This document shows positions 41,103-50,819 of a DNA stretch of 64,000 nt, piece after piece. Below the pieces are notes generated by a model. It was not told where the DNA came from and did not search any database. It was given only the letters and a program-made list of their open reading frames with translations. The stretch lies in NCBI RefSeq assembly GCF_036227265.1, contig NZ_CP109446.1, positions 591,001 to 655,000 of the forward strand. Direction: 5' to 3'. The stretch comes from Streptomyces sp. NBC_01476. Its GTDB lineage: Bacteria > Actinomycetota > Actinomycetes > Streptomycetales > Streptomycetaceae. Positions within the stretch are counted from its first letter, which is position 1, and each line of letters opens with the position of its first letter. The position numbers and the translations under genes are program-made.

Positions 41103-41888
41103 TCAGCCCGTCGGCAGCCACCCCACCTTGCCGGCCAGCAGCGCGTACCCGACAAAGGCCACCGTGTCGATCAGGGTGTGCGCGGCCACCAGCGGCCCGA
41201 CCCGGCCCCAGCGCCGGTAGAGCAGCACGAAGACGACGCCCATCGCCATGTTGCCGACGAAGCCGCCGAGCCCCTGATAGAGGTGGTACGAGCCGCGCAG
41301 CATCGCGCTGGCCGCCAGGGCCGCGTTCGGCGACCAGCCCAACTGGCTGAGCCTGCGCAGCAGATAGCCGACCACGATCACCTCCTCCAGCACCGCGTTC
41401 TGCGCCGCGGAGGCGATCAGCACCGGGATCTTCCACCACACGTCCGGCAGCGACTCCGGCACCACCGTGAGGTTGAAGCCGGCCGCCCGCACGCCGAGGT
41501 AGAAGGCCAGCCCGGTACCGCCGATGACGGCGGCCACCAGCGCTCCCCAGGCCAGATCGCGGCGCGGCCGGGTCAGGTCGAAGCCGATCGCCGGCATGCC
41601 GACCCGCTCCCTGGCCAGCAGATGGGCCACCAGCGCCACCGGGGCGAGCGAGCTGGCGATGCCGAAGAGCTGCCAGGCCAGGTCGAGCCACGGCCGCCCG
41701 GGTGCCTGCGAGCCGACGAGGGTGGCCGCCTGGTTCTTCAGCGCACCGGGCCTGGTGACGGAGCCGATGAAGCTGATCAGCGCGGAGACCCCGCTCGCAC
41801 CGAGCGAGAGCGCCAGGACGATCAGGGTCTCGCTGCGCAGCATGCGGGGTTCTGTACGCGTCTCCACCTCGTATGACTGTGCGTGCAC
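41103..41888 (-). CDS. CPBP family intramembrane glutamic endopeptidase
   Basis: This 261-residue membrane protein has the CPBP (Abi) motifs: EExxxR-like VLEEVIVVGYLLRR, SYHLYQG (conserved His) and the last motif HTLIDTVAF. Such proteases can act on membrane proteins or confer bacteriocin immunity. I chose the GTG at 41888 because GGAGG lies 6 nt upstream; an ATG seven codons earlier (41909) lacks such a site. It ends 6 bp from the convergent phzF-like stop. Confidence 0.9.
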   Translation of the reverse strand: MHAQSYEVETRTEPRMLRSETLIVLALSLGASGVSALISFIGSVTRPGALKNQAATLVGSQAPGRPWLDLAWQLFGIASSLAPVALVAHLLARERVGMPAIGFDLTRPRRDLAWGALVAAVIGGTGLAFYLGVRAAGFNLTVVPESLPDVWWKIPVLIASAAQNAVLEEVIVVGYLLRRLSQLGWSPNAALAASAMLRGSYHLYQGLGGFVGNMAMGVVFVLLYRRWGRVGPLVAAHTLIDTVAFVGYALLAGKVGWLPTG

Positions 41889-42027
41889 GCGGCCCTCCAA
41901 TATCGTCATCCCGCTTCAGCGCGGTCCGCGCGCGATTAGGGTCTTCCGGAAAAAGATACGAAGATCGGGCTCCGCGGCAGGGAGCCACCCCCCAACGTTC
42001 GGAGCATCGCAGGAGAGGCACGGCCGC

Positions 42028-43854
42028 ATGGGACGTCACCGGCTATCCCCTTCCCACCAGCCCTCGTCGCGGGGAGGGCCAGGCGGCGGGCCGGTACGCC
42101 ATCGCGGCCGGACCACGGTGCTGACCACGATTCTGGTCCTCGCCGTCGGCGCCGGTGCCTTCGGGGTGCTGCGCGGCAATCTGCTGCCGGTCGGCGGCGC
42201 CTGCCACGACGGCACGGTACGGATCACCGCCGTCGCCTCCCCCGACATCGCCCCCACTCTCGGCAAGATCGCCGACGAGGCCCGCGCCGACCATACGCTC
42301 ACCGACGGCCGCTGCCTCGACGTACGGGTCACCGCACGCGAATCCGCGCAGGTCGCAGCCGAACTCGCGGGAAGCGGGAAGCCGTCGGCGCCCGGTAGCA
42401 CCCACCGGCCCGGCTTCACGGTGTGGATCCCGGACGACAGTCTCTGGGTCAGCCAGATCGTCAACTCCGGTCAGGGCCTGCCGCTCTCGCCGATGGGATC
42501 GGTCGCGCTGTCCCCGGTGGTGGTGGGGGTGCTGCAGGCACCGGCCGACGGGCTGGGCTGGCCGACCAGGACGTACAGCTGGGCGGAGTTCGCCGGCGCC
42601 GCGGCGACGACACGGTTGCGCGTCGGCACTCCCGATCCGGCGAAGAACTCCACCGGCATGCTCGCACTGGCGATGATCAACGCCTCGATCGTGCACGCCG
42701 CGGGCGGTGAGAGCGCGGACACCGACACCCAGTCCGCCGGCGCCGCCAGACTGCTCGCGCAGCGCACCTCGCCGACCGCCGCCCAGGCGGAGGCGACCCT
42801 GCCGCGCGGCGCCACCCAGACCGAACTCGCCGACCCGCAGCACAGTCAGGCGCTGATCCTCTCCGAGCAGGCCGCGTACGCGCACAACGGCGGCTCGGGC
42901 CCACCGCTGCGGCTCTTCTATCCCAAGGACGGCGCCGCGACGCTCGACTACCCCTACACGCTGGTCGACGACACCGCGCAGGACATCGACCAGTCGCGGG
43001 CCGCCACCCGCTTCCTGAGCCTGCTCGGGGAGACCGCCTCGGTGCACGCCCTCGGCGAGGCCGGTTTCCGGCCGGCCGTCGGCGACCCGGCGAAGGCCAC
43101 CATCCAGCAGGCCGGCGGCCAGGCACCGCAGCCGGTGACCGCCGCACCCGCGTCCTCCCCCTCGCCGGCCGATCTGCAAAAGCTCCGGCTGGAATGGCAG
43201 ATCACCGTGCAGAGTGCCCGGATCACCACGGTGGTGGACGTCTCCGGCTCGATGGGCACCCTGGTGCCCGGCTCCGGCGGCAAGAGCCGGCTCGACGTCA
43301 CCAAGGCCTCGTTGCAGCAGGCGCTGGGTCAGTTCACCGACCAGGACGAGATCGGACTCTGGCGCTTCTCCACCCGCCTGGACGGCGCACGCGACTACCA
43401 GAAGGTGGTCCCGGCCGGCCGCCTCGGCGACCCCTCCGGCGGCAGGACCCGCCGGGACCTGCTCAGTGCCGCCTTCAAGGCGCTGAAGCCGGTGCCGGAC
43501 GGCTCGACCGGTCTGTACGACACCGCGCTCGCGGTCTATCAGGACGCCGGTTCGTCGTATGTGAACGGCAAGTTCAACGCGGTGGTGATCCTGACCGACG
43601 GGGCCAACGAGGACCCGGGCAGCATCTCGCTGAGCGCCCTGACCGCGAAGCTCAAGGCGCTCGACGACCCGGCGCACCCGGTGCCGCTGATCGCCATCGC
43701 GGTCGGCCCGGACGCCGACAAGTCGGCGTGCGACAAGATCGCCCAGGCCACCGGCGGCGCCGCCTACCGCGTCAACGACCCGGCGCAGATCCAGGCGGTG
43801 CTGCTGAAGGCGGTGGTGGCCGCGGCGACCAGCGCGGCGGCGAAGACTCCTTGA
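42028..43854 (+). CDS. Secreted/membrane-anchored protein with substrate-binding-like and VWA domains
   Basis: The 608-residue protein has an N-terminal cytoplasmic tail, one anchor helix (TTVLTTILVLAVGAGAFGVL, about 29-48) and a large external part. Residues about 55-380 resemble an ABC substrate-binding protein (VRITAVASPDIAPTLGKIAD, RLFYPKDGAATLDYPYTLVD). Residues about 395-600 form a von Willebrand A domain with MIDAS motif Asp404-V-S-G-Ser408 (DVSGSMG) and a later LTDGANEDPGS. It may bind a ligand and a partner protein outside the membrane. ATG 42028 follows AGGAGAGG. Confidence 0.85.
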   Translation: MGRHRLSPSHQPSSRGGPGGGPVRHRGRTTVLTTILVLAVGAGAFGVLRGNLLPVGGACHDGTVRITAVASPDIAPTLGKIADEARADHTLTDGRCLDVRVTARESAQVAAELAGSGKPSAPGSTHRPGFTVWIPDDSLWVSQIVNSGQGLPLSPMGSVALSPVVVGVLQAPADGLGWPTRTYSWAEFAGAAATTRLRVGTPDPAKNSTGMLALAMINASIVHAAGGESADTDTQSAGAARLLAQRTSPTAAQAEATLPRGATQTELADPQHSQALILSEQAAYAHNGGSGPPLRLFYPKDGAATLDYPYTLVDDTAQDIDQSRAATRFLSLLGETASVHALGEAGFRPAVGDPAKATIQQAGGQAPQPVTAAPASSPSPADLQKLRLEWQITVQSARITTVVDVSGSMGTLVPGSGGKSRLDVTKASLQQALGQFTDQDEIGLWRFSTRLDGARDYQKVVPAGRLGDPSGGRTRRDLLSAAFKALKPVPDGSTGLYDTALAVYQDAGSSYVNGKFNAVVILTDGANEDPGSISLSALTAKLKALDDPAHPVPLIAIAVGPDADKSACDKIAQATGGAAYRVNDPAQIQAVLLKAVVAAATSAAAKTP

Positions 43855-43938
43855 CCCGAGCCCGAGCCCCAGGCCCAGCAGCAGCAGCCGCAGCCGCAGT
43901 CACGGTGCCGGGTGACGCGAGGACCGCCGCGGGCGCCC

Positions 43939-45429
43939 TCACGCCACCGGCCAGGTGTGCACCGGCTCGCCGCCCTCCATGTACTCCCGGTACCGCTGCG
44001 TCATGGCGGCCAGCGCCGGCCGCCGGTCCAGGCCGCGTTCCAGCATCCGGTGGAAGACCGCGGACTGCCATTCCGCGCCGTTGGTGCGCTTCCGGCAGCG
44101 CTCCTCGATGATGCCGAGGTAGTGGTCACGGTCCACCGGGTCGATGCCCCACGCGTCGAGCCCCGCCGCGGCCAGCGGCAGCAGTTCGTCGCGGAGCAGG
44201 TCGGCGGCCGGGATCTCGGCAAGGCTCCCGCCGCGTCCGCGCGGCCAGTGCAGCACGGCGCCGATGCCGTAACGGCAGGCGGCGTCGAAGTTGGCGGCGG
44301 CGGCCCCGAACGGCATCCGCTGCCAGACCGGATGCGGCGCGTCGGCCAGCGCCCGGACCAGGCCGTAGTAGAGGGCGGTGTTGGCCAGCACGTCGGCGAC
44401 GGTCGGCCCGGCGGGCATCACCCGGTTCTCCACCCGCAGGTGGGGCACCCCGTCCACCACTTCGTACACCGGCCGGTTCCACCGGTAGACGGTGCCGTTG
44501 TGCAGGGTCAGCTCACGCAGGCGCGGCACTCCCCCGTCGTCCAGCACCCGCAGCGGGTCCTCGTCCTCGCAGATCGGCAGGAGCGCGGGGAAGTACCGTA
44601 CGTTCTCCGCGAAGAGATCGGTGACCGAGTCGATCCAGCGCTCGCCGAACCAGGTCAGCGGCCGGACGCCCTGGGCCCGGAGTTCCTGCGGGCGGGTGTC
44701 GGTGGCCTGCTGGAAGAGGATCGGGCGGGTCTCGCGCCACAGCTCCCGGCCGAAGAGGAACGGCGAGTTGGCGCCGGCCGCGATCTGCGGCCCGGACACC
44801 GCCTGCGCCGCGTTCCACACCCCGGCGAATCTGCCGGGCGTCACCTGCAGATGCATCTGGGTGGAGGTACAGGCGGCTTCCGGGGCAATGGACGCGGAGG
44901 TGTATACGAGGTGCTCCACCCCCTGGATGTCCAGCGTGATGTCCTCGCCACGCATCGTCAGGATCCGCTCGTTGAGCAGCAGGTAGCGGTCGGCAGTGGA
45001 CAGATTGGCGGACACCAGGTCCTGTGCCTCCAAGGTGGGCAGAATTCCCACCATGACGATGCGGGCACCCACTTCGGACGCCCTCCGGTCGGCGTAGCCG
45101 AGGCCGGTGCGCAGTTCCTCGCCGAGCCGGTCGAGGACCCGGCCGGAAAGCCGGTGCGGCGCGATGTTCACTTCAATATTGAACTGAGCCAGCTCGGTCT
45201 GGAAATCCCGGCTGGCGATGCGCTCCAGCACCTCTTCGTTCATCATGCGGGGCAGGCCGTGCGAATCCGCTAGATTCAACTCGATCTCAAGTCCCATCAG
45301 ATTGCGCGGCCGGTCGAACCGCCCCTCGTCCAGCAGCCGCTCCAGCCCCACCAGGCACTGCTGCAGCTTGCGCCGGTGCAGCCGGCGGTCGGCCAGGTCG
45401 AACACGCTGGCAACGACCTTCTCGCCCAT
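43939..45429 (-). CDS. Glutamate-cysteine ligase family protein (GCS2-like)
   Basis: The 496-residue protein has the GCS2 fold: LMGLEIELNLAD (Glu near the start) and SASIAPEAACTSTQMHLQVTP, with ERWIDSVTDLF, RVENRVMPAGPTVADVLANT and RRPALAAMTQRYREYMEGGE later. Members ligate glutamate to an amine such as cysteine. Streptomycetes use mycothiol instead of glutathione, so this is probably another gamma-glutamyl ligase or an EgtA-like enzyme. ATG 45429 has AGGGACG 7 nt upstream. It converges with the VWA gene across an 84-bp gap of GAGCCC/CAGCAG repeats. Confidence 0.85.
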   Translation of the reverse strand: MGEKVVASVFDLADRRLHRRKLQQCLVGLERLLDEGRFDRPRNLMGLEIELNLADSHGLPRMMNEEVLERIASRDFQTELAQFNIEVNIAPHRLSGRVLDRLGEELRTGLGYADRRASEVGARIVMVGILPTLEAQDLVSANLSTADRYLLLNERILTMRGEDITLDIQGVEHLVYTSASIAPEAACTSTQMHLQVTPGRFAGVWNAAQAVSGPQIAAGANSPFLFGRELWRETRPILFQQATDTRPQELRAQGVRPLTWFGERWIDSVTDLFAENVRYFPALLPICEDEDPLRVLDDGGVPRLRELTLHNGTVYRWNRPVYEVVDGVPHLRVENRVMPAGPTVADVLANTALYYGLVRALADAPHPVWQRMPFGAAAANFDAACRYGIGAVLHWPRGRGGSLAEIPAADLLRDELLPLAAAGLDAWGIDPVDRDHYLGIIEERCRKRTNGAEWQSAVFHRMLERGLDRRPALAAMTQRYREYMEGGEPVHTWPVA

Positions 45430-45896
45430 CGACGCGTCCCTTCGTCGTCCGGCCGGGGTCCGGTTCCGTTGAGAGGATGCCCACCCAAATGATCGATAAC
45501 GCCGTACCCGACCCGTTCGGCACGCTACGCTTGGCATAGCACTCTCACGCGCACGTTCCAGTGGCACATTCGCTTGTCTCCGGCCCCGGGTAAAGTCGCG
45601 GCGAATAGACGGTTGCGTTCCAGCCGTCCCTGGCGGGCAGGAAAACGCGCCCGCCGCCCCATACCCTGCGGGATTGTCGTGGCCACCCCCGCAGAAGAAG
45701 GCGAATTCTCGCCTTGCGCGTAATACTGGCAGCGACTAGATGAAACACGGAGCGAACACGCGTCGTATAAACTCCGCGCACCAGGCAAAATATCCGCCCT
45801 CGCCGGACGTGCCGGAGCAGGAGTCCGCCCTGCATCGACTGCGCCGTCCGCACCCGCCCGCGCACCACTGTTTGTCTCCCAGTGAGAGGCGACATC
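45430..45896. other. 467-bp divergent intergenic region
   Basis: This gap lies between the divergent GCS2-like gene and a small hypothetical gene. It is more A/T-rich than the flanks and must hold both promoters. I see a perfect hairpin AAGGCGA-ATTC-TCGCCTT (45698-45715) without a T-run. The sequence around 45720-45735 (GCGTAATACTGG) looks like a promoter element, but none is convincing. No gene is apparent here. Confidence 0.4.
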
Positions 45897-46481
45897 ATGC
45901 CGCTGCTTGTCCCGCCAGCACCTGCCCCCGCCCTGTTGAGCGTCCTGGCCGCGCTCAGTTCGCCCGCCGCGGTCCTGGAGATCCGGACCCCGGCGCTGCG
46001 TACCGCCGAAGGGCCGCTGGAAGCCGAACACCCGCTGCCCGTCCATGTTTTCGAACCGGCACCGGTGCCCGGCGGCCTGCCCCAGGCGCGGCTGACCGGC
46101 TGGCGGTTCCATATCAGGTCGGGCGCCACCGTGGCGGCCGCGGGCGAGACGGTGGCGACGCCGGACGGCTGGGTGTTCTCCCGCTTCTCCGAAGGCCCGT
46201 ACCTGGCCTCCACCGAACGGGCGCTGCGGCAGGCGGAGACGCTCCCGGCCACGTACCAGCCGCATCTGCTGTCGGTGCCGGGCCTCTACATGCTCGCGCT
46301 GTGGCTGCACAGCGACCCGCGGGCCGAAGCGGCGACCGCCCAGCCCGACCCGTCGGATCTGCTGATCCCGCTGGCGCCCGCGCCGCCCGGGATCACCGCG
46401 CACCGGGTGCACCGGCTGGTCGAGCTGGTGCCGGCGCTGACCCGCCGGCTGGCTCCCCCGCTGCTGGGGTCGCCCGCCTGA
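45897..46481 (+). CDS. Conserved hypothetical protein
   Basis: The 194-residue protein has no signal peptide or membrane helix. It has a repeating alpha/beta pattern with RLTGWRFHIRSGATVAAAGE and LPATYQPHLLSVPGLYMLAL. I do not recognise a family. It is preceded by GAGAGG 7 nt before the ATG and followed by a strong intrinsic terminator, so it is a monocistronic transcript. Its codon usage fits a real streptomycete gene. Confidence 0.7.
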   Translation: MPLLVPPAPAPALLSVLAALSSPAAVLEIRTPALRTAEGPLEAEHPLPVHVFEPAPVPGGLPQARLTGWRFHIRSGATVAAAGETVATPDGWVFSRFSEGPYLASTERALRQAETLPATYQPHLLSVPGLYMLALWLHSDPRAEAATAQPDPSDLLIPLAPAPPGITAHRVHRLVELVPALTRRLAPPLLGSPA

Positions 46482-46506
46482 GACGGCGCCGGTCCGCCTC
46501 GCACAA

Positions 46507-46548
46507 CAGTGCCTCTCACCCGCACGGGTGAGGGGCACTGCCCCTTTT
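46507..46548 (+). terminator. Intrinsic terminator
   Basis: CAGTGCCTCTCACCC (46507-46521) and GGGTGAGGGGCACTG (46526-46540) form a 15-bp stem (one G-T pair) with a GCAC loop. CCCCTTTT follows. It ends the transcript of the hypothetical gene 26 bp upstream. Confidence 0.9.
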
Positions 46549-46759
46549 GGGCCCTCAGCATGAACAGACCGTGACGGCAACCGCCCGGGCGGGTGACGCG
46601 TCTTCCTCCTTTGAGGACAGCCTGCGCCAAATGCCTGCGAATCCGGGCCCGCGGAGCAACACTGGGACCGGCCGCACCGTGAACGGGGGGACGGACATGA
46701 ACCAGACAGGGCAAGCGACCACCGGCACCACCCACTTCTCGCACCGAAAGACATCTCCC

Positions 46760-46966
46760 ATGTGCAAGCACCAGCCGCAGTGCCCCACCGCCGAATGCGC
46801 CGACCGTGAGGCCGCCTGCACCGTGGCCCACCACCCGGAGCAGGGCTGGAGCCTGCTGTGCAACGGGGTTCTGCTCTTCGACGACACCGGCGAACTGCTG
46901 CCCGACGGCCGGATCGTGGCGCCGCACCGCCCGCTCGGCGCCGGACAGATCACCACCGCGGCCTGA
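46760..46966 (+). CDS. DUF5999 family protein
   Basis: The 68-residue protein reads MCKHQPQCPTAECADREAAC, then TVAHHPEQGWSLLCNGVLLF, a conserved streptomycete family (DUF5999). The Cys and His residues (MCKHQPQCP, ECAD, AHHPEQ) suggest a metal or redox role, but none is known. I chose ATG 46760 because homologs start MC(Q/K)HQP; ATG 46697 is in frame 21 codons earlier after a GGGGGGACGG stretch. An intrinsic terminator follows directly. Confidence 0.9.
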   Translation: MCKHQPQCPTAECADREAACTVAHHPEQGWSLLCNGVLLFDDTGELLPDGRIVAPHRPLGAGQITTAA

Positions 46967-46984
46967 CAGCGGGCCCCTGACGAC

Positions 46985-47021
46985 AAAGCCGGTCCCGCTG
47001 CCGCCCGCGGAACCGGCTTTT
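46985..47021 (+). terminator. Intrinsic terminator of the DUF5999 gene
   Basis: AAAGCCGGT (46985-46993) pairs with ACCGGCTTT (47012-47020), an inner CCGC/GCGG pair extends the stem, and TTTT follows. In the opposite sense it can also end gcvP transcription. Confidence 0.85.
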
Positions 47022-47058
47022 GCCATGGTCGTCATCCTGCCGGGCTACCGCCCCGCGG

Positions 47059-49950
47059 TCACTGGTCGTACGCCTCCAGCGGCGGGCACGAGCAGACCAG
47101 GTTGCGGTCACCGAAGGCACCGTCGATCCGGCGCACCGGCGGCCAGTACTTGTCCGCCGCCGACACTCCGGCGGGGAAGACCGCCTCCTGCCGGGTGTAC
47201 GGGTGCGTCCACTCGCCACCGAGCGCCGCCGCGGTGTGCGGGGCATTGCGCAGCGGGTTGTCGTCGGCCGGCCACTCGCCCGAGCCGACCCGGTCGACCT
47301 CGCCGCGGATCGCGATCATCGCCGCGCAGAAGCGGTCGAGCTCGGCCAGGTCCTCGCTCTCGGTGGGCTCGATCATCAGGGTGCCGGCCACCGGGAAGGA
47401 CATCGTCGGGGCGTGGAAGCCGTAGTCGATCAGCCGCTTGGCGATGTCGTCGACACTGACCCCGGTCTCCTTGGTGAGCGGGCGCAGATCGATGATGCAC
47501 TCGTGCGCGACCAGGCCGCCGGGGCCGGTGTAGAGCACCGGGAAGTGCGGTTCGAGCCGCTTGGCGACGTAGTTGGCGCTCAGCACGGCCGTCTGGGAGG
47601 CCCGCTTGAGGCCGTCGGCGCCCATCAGCCGGACGTACGTCCAGGAGATCGGCAGGATGCCCGCCGAGCCCCAGGGGGCGGCCGACACCGGGCCGACACC
47701 TGTCGCCGGGCCCGCACCGGGCTGCAGCGGGTGGTTCGGCAGGTAGGGGGCGAGGTGCTCGCGGACCGCGACCGGGCCGACGCCGGGGCCGCCGCCGCCG
47801 TGCGGGATGCAGAACGTCTTGTGCAGGTTCAGGTGCGACACATCGGCGCCGAACCGGCCCGGCCGGGCCAGACCGACCAGCGCGTTGAGGTTGGCGCCGT
47901 CCACGTAGACCTGGCCGCCGGCGTCGTGCACCGCCGCGCAGATGTCGGTGATGTTGTCCTCGAAGACACCGTGCGTGGAGGGGTAGGTCACCATCAGGAC
48001 GGCGAGCCGGTCGCGGTGCTGCTCGATCTTGGCGTGCAGGTCGGTGACGTCCACGTCACCGTTCTCACCGGTCTTCACCACCACGACCTGCATGCCCGCC
48101 ATCACGGCGCTGGCCGCGTTGGTGCCGTGCGCGGAGGACGGGATCAGGCAGACGGTACGGCCGGTGTCTCCGTTGGCCCGGTGGTAGGCGCGGACCGCGA
48201 GCAGTCCGGCGAATTCGCCCTGTGAGCCGGCGTTCGGCTGCAGGCTGACCTTGTCGTAGCCGGTGACCTCGGCCAGCTGGTCCTCCAGGCCGCGGATCAG
48301 CGCGAGGTAGCCCTCGGCCTGCTCCGCAGGCGCGAAGGGGTGCAGCGCGCCGAACTCCGGCCAGGTCACCGGTTCCATCTCGGTGGTGGCGTTGAGCTTC
48401 ATGGTGCAGGAGCCGAGCGGGATCATGCCGCGGTCCAGCGCGTAGTCGCGGTCGGCGAGCCGCCGCAGGTAGCGCAGCATCGCGGTCTCGCTGCGGTGCT
48501 GGTGGAAGACCGGGTGGGTCAGGTACGCATCGGTACGCAGCAGGCCGGCCGGCAGGGCGTCCTCGGTGGCCGCGTCGAAGGCGTCCAGGTCCGGCTCGCT
48601 CCCGGCGCCGAAGGCGGCGAGCACCGCGGTCAGCCGGCCCCGGTCGGTGGTCTCGTCGCAGGCGATGCCGACGTGATCGCCGTCGGTCAGCCGCAGGTTG
48701 ACTCCGGCGGCGCGGGCGGCGGCCACCACCTCGCCGGCGCGGCCGGGCACCCGGGCGGTGAGGGTGTCGAAGTAGGCGTCCTGGACGATCTCGACCCCGG
48801 CCGCCCGCAGACCGGCCGCCAGCACGGCGGCGTAGCGGTGGGTGCGGCGGGCGATGGCGGCGAGCCCGTCGGGGCCGTGGTAGACCGCGTACATCGCCGC
48901 CATGACGGCGAGCAGCACCTGCGCGGTGCAGATGTTGCTGGTGGCCTTCTCCCGGCGGATGTGCTGCTCACGGGTCTGCAGCGCCAGCCGGTACGCCTTG
49001 TCGCCGTCGGCGTCCACCGAGACGCCGACCAGCCGCCCCGGCAGGTTGCGGGCGTAGCCCTCACGGACCGCCATGTAGCCGGCGTGCGGGCCGCCGAAGC
49101 CCATCGGGACGCCGAAGCGCTGCGTCGTGCCGACCGCGATGTCCGCGCCCAGCGCGCCCGGCGAGGTGAGCAGGGTCAGGGCCAGCAGATCGGCGGCGAC
49201 GGTGACGACCGCGCCCAGCTCGTGCGCCCGCTCGATCACCGGCCGCAGGTCGCGTACCGCGCCCGAGGCGCCCGGGTACTGCAGCAGTACGCCGAACACC
49301 CCGCGCTCGGCGAGCTCGGCGGGGATGCCGTCGCTGAGGTCGGCGGTGACGACCTCGACGCCGGTCGGCTCCGCGCGGGTCTCGATGACCGCGACCGTCT
49401 GCGGGAAGGTGTCGGCGTCGACCAGGAAGACGCCCTGCTTCACCTTGCCGACCCGGCGGGACAGCGCCATCGCCTCGGCGGCGGCGGTGCTCTCGTCCAG
49501 CAGCGACGCCCCGGAGGTGGGCAGCCCGGTGAGGTCGGCGACGACGGTCTGGAAGTTCAGCAGCGCTTCGAGGCGGCCCTGCGAGATCTCCGGCTGGTAC
49601 GGCGTGTAGGCCGTGTACCAGGCGGGGTTCTCCATCACGTTGCGCAGGATGACCGCCGGCGTGATGGTGCCGTAGTAGCCGAGGCCGATCATCGGGGCCA
49701 GCACCTGGTTGCGGTCGGCCAGCGCGCGCAGTTCCGCGATGACTTCGGCTTCGGTGCGGGCCGGGGGCAGGCCGAGTGCTTCGGCGCTCTTTATGGCGTC
49801 CGGCACGGCCGCGTCGGTCAGTTCGTCCAGCGAGCCGTAGCCGACCTGGGCGAGCATCTTGGCCTGCGCTGCGGCGTCAGGGCCGATGTGCCGGGTGGCG
49901 AAGGGTGAGCCGGCTTCCAGCTCGGCGAGGGAAATACGGCGGTCGGTCAT
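47059..49950 (-). CDS. gcvP: Glycine dehydrogenase (aminomethyl-transferring), P protein
   Basis: The 963-residue enzyme is the decarboxylating subunit of the glycine cleavage system and uses PLP at Lys711 in [26 protein letters not shown] is the usual start, and both halves of the P-protein dimer fold are present in one chain (single-subunit type). It decarboxylates glycine and passes the methylamine to the lipoyl H protein (GcvH, not in this window). The gene is preceded by a tandem glycine riboswitch, so it should be induced by glycine. In mycobacteria gcvB (gcvP) is also near the GarA/MerR cluster. Confidence 0.98.
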   Translation of the reverse strand: MTDRRISLAELEAGSPFATRHIGPDAAAQAKMLAQVGYGSLDELTDAAVPDAIKSAEALGLPPARTEAEVIAELRALADRNQVLAPMIGLGYYGTITPAVILRNVMENPAWYTAYTPYQPEISQGRLEALLNFQTVVADLTGLPTSGASLLDESTAAAEAMALSRRVGKVKQGVFLVDADTFPQTVAVIETRAEPTGVEVVTADLSDGIPAELAERGVFGVLLQYPGASGAVRDLRPVIERAHELGAVVTVAADLLALTLLTSPGALGADIAVGTTQRFGVPMGFGGPHAGYMAVREGYARNLPGRLVGVSVDADGDKAYRLALQTREQHIRREKATSNICTAQVLLAVMAAMYAVYHGPDGLAAIARRTHRYAAVLAAGLRAAGVEIVQDAYFDTLTARVPGRAGEVVAAARAAGVNLRLTDGDHVGIACDETTDRGRLTAVLAAFGAGSEPDLDAFDAATEDALPAGLLRTDAYLTHPVFHQHRSETAMLRYLRRLADRDYALDRGMIPLGSCTMKLNATTEMEPVTWPEFGALHPFAPAEQAEGYLALIRGLEDQLAEVTGYDKVSLQPNAGSQGEFAGLLAVRAYHRANGDTGRTVCLIPSSAHGTNAASAVMAGMQVVVVKTGENGDVDVTDLHAKIEQHRDRLAVLMVTYPSTHGVFEDNITDICAAVHDAGGQVYVDGANLNALVGLARPGRFGADVSHLNLHKTFCIPHGGGGPGVGPVAVREHLAPYLPNHPLQPGAGPATGVGPVSAAPWGSAGILPISWTYVRLMGADGLKRASQTAVLSANYVAKRLEPHFPVLYTGPGGLVAHECIIDLRPLTKETGVSVDDIAKRLIDYGFHAPTMSFPVAGTLMIEPTESEDLAELDRFCAAMIAIRGEVDRVGSGEWPADDNPLRNAPHTAAALGGEWTHPYTRQEAVFPAGVSAADKYWPPVRRIDGAFGDRNLVCSCPPLEAYDQ

Positions 49951-50011
49951 CTGCGGAGGCCCTCCTGGTCGTGACGACCTTCGGGGGTGCCGGCGGCGCG
50001 GGCACCCTTCT

Positions 50012-50225
50012 GGCCTCCCCCTCTGTCATCGAACCTGAGAGCTTCACCGCCCGGGCGGGGGCGGCTTGCACCGTCGGTGAGGACGCGCCCCGAACGTCCG
50101 GGCCGGCCCTGCTTTCCAGAGTGACCTGGCCCATGCGGTACGGGTGCCTGAGAGATTCCGGGGAGGATTTGCTCCTTCGGCGCCTCCGTCCCACCCGTCG
50201 CCGGGTGTTCGGAAGACTCTCCCGC
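50012..50225 (-). ncRNA. Tandem glycine riboswitch upstream of gcvP
   Basis: On the minus strand the leader has two aptamers. The first runs from GGGAGAG (complement of 50217-50223) through GCGCCGAAGGAGCAA to CTCTCAGGCACC. The second ends with CACCGACGGTGCAAGCC, GAAGCTCTCAGGTTC and then ATGACAGAGGGGGAGG. These are the hallmarks of the gcvT motif. A GGGTGCC/GGCACCC hairpin (49985-50007) lies between the aptamers and the gcvP start and, with the GGAGG near the start, is a candidate expression platform. Glycine binding should turn gcvP on. Confidence 0.95.
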
Positions 50226-50417
50226 ATGGAGTTTGCGGCCGCTTCCCAGCCTACCAGCGCCTCTTTCCAGCCGTCCGGAACCGCCGGAGCGACACACGTC
50301 ACGCCACTCCCCGAGTCGACACCGCCTGCGATGTGGCTTTTCGTGGTACCCAGCAGCAGTCGTCATTCGTTGGCGTCGTTGGATGGCGCCGACCCGGCGC
50401 CACCGGTTGGAGGGACC

Positions 50418-50819
50418 GTGCAGACCGACATCGATCCGCGCAGCCTGATCGGCCGCCGTGCTTTCGACCGCGACGGTACGAAGATCGGCACGGTGGACGA
50501 GGTGTACCTCGACGACGCGACGGGCGCGCCGGAGTGGGCCGCGGTACGCACCGGGCTGTTCACCCGGGATGCCTTCGTGCCGCTGGAGCCGAGCGAGCTG
50601 GTGAACGACGAATTGCGGGTGCCGTTCAAGAAATCCCTGATCAGGGACGCGCCGGACTTCGGGGTGGGCCGCCACCTGTCGCCCGAGCAGGAGTTGCAGC
50701 TCTACCACCACTACGGCATGCAGGTGCCCAAGGCGGACGGCGGGCCGCATCAGGACCGGGATTTCGGCGAGCTGGCGGGCGGCCAGGACGGCACCGATCC
50801 CTCATCCGGCCCGACTTGA
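50418..50819 (+). CDS. PRC-barrel domain protein
   Basis: The 133-residue protein starts MQTDIDPRSLIGRRAFDRDG, then TKIGTVDEVYLDDATGAPEW, a PRC-barrel domain (about 10-85). The rest is a hydrophilic C-terminal tail. PRC barrels bind RNA or ligands in ribosome and photosynthesis proteins, but this streptomycete type is uncharacterised. GTG 50418 has GGAGGG 3 nt upstream. Its last 18 bases overlap the convergent dinB stop. It is likely transcribed from a promoter in the riboswitch/gcvP divergent region. Confidence 0.85.
   Translation: MQTDIDPRSLIGRRAFDRDGTKIGTVDEVYLDDATGAPEWAAVRTGLFTRDAFVPLEPSELVNDELRVPFKKSLIRDAPDFGVGRHLSPEQELQLYHHYGMQVPKADGGPHQDRDFGELAGGQDGTDPSSGPT

Noticed and set aside
45525..46754. 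409-residue minus-strand frame
   Set aside because: It crosses the divergent promoter region and the hypothetical gene, includes a terminator and has no homology I recognise.
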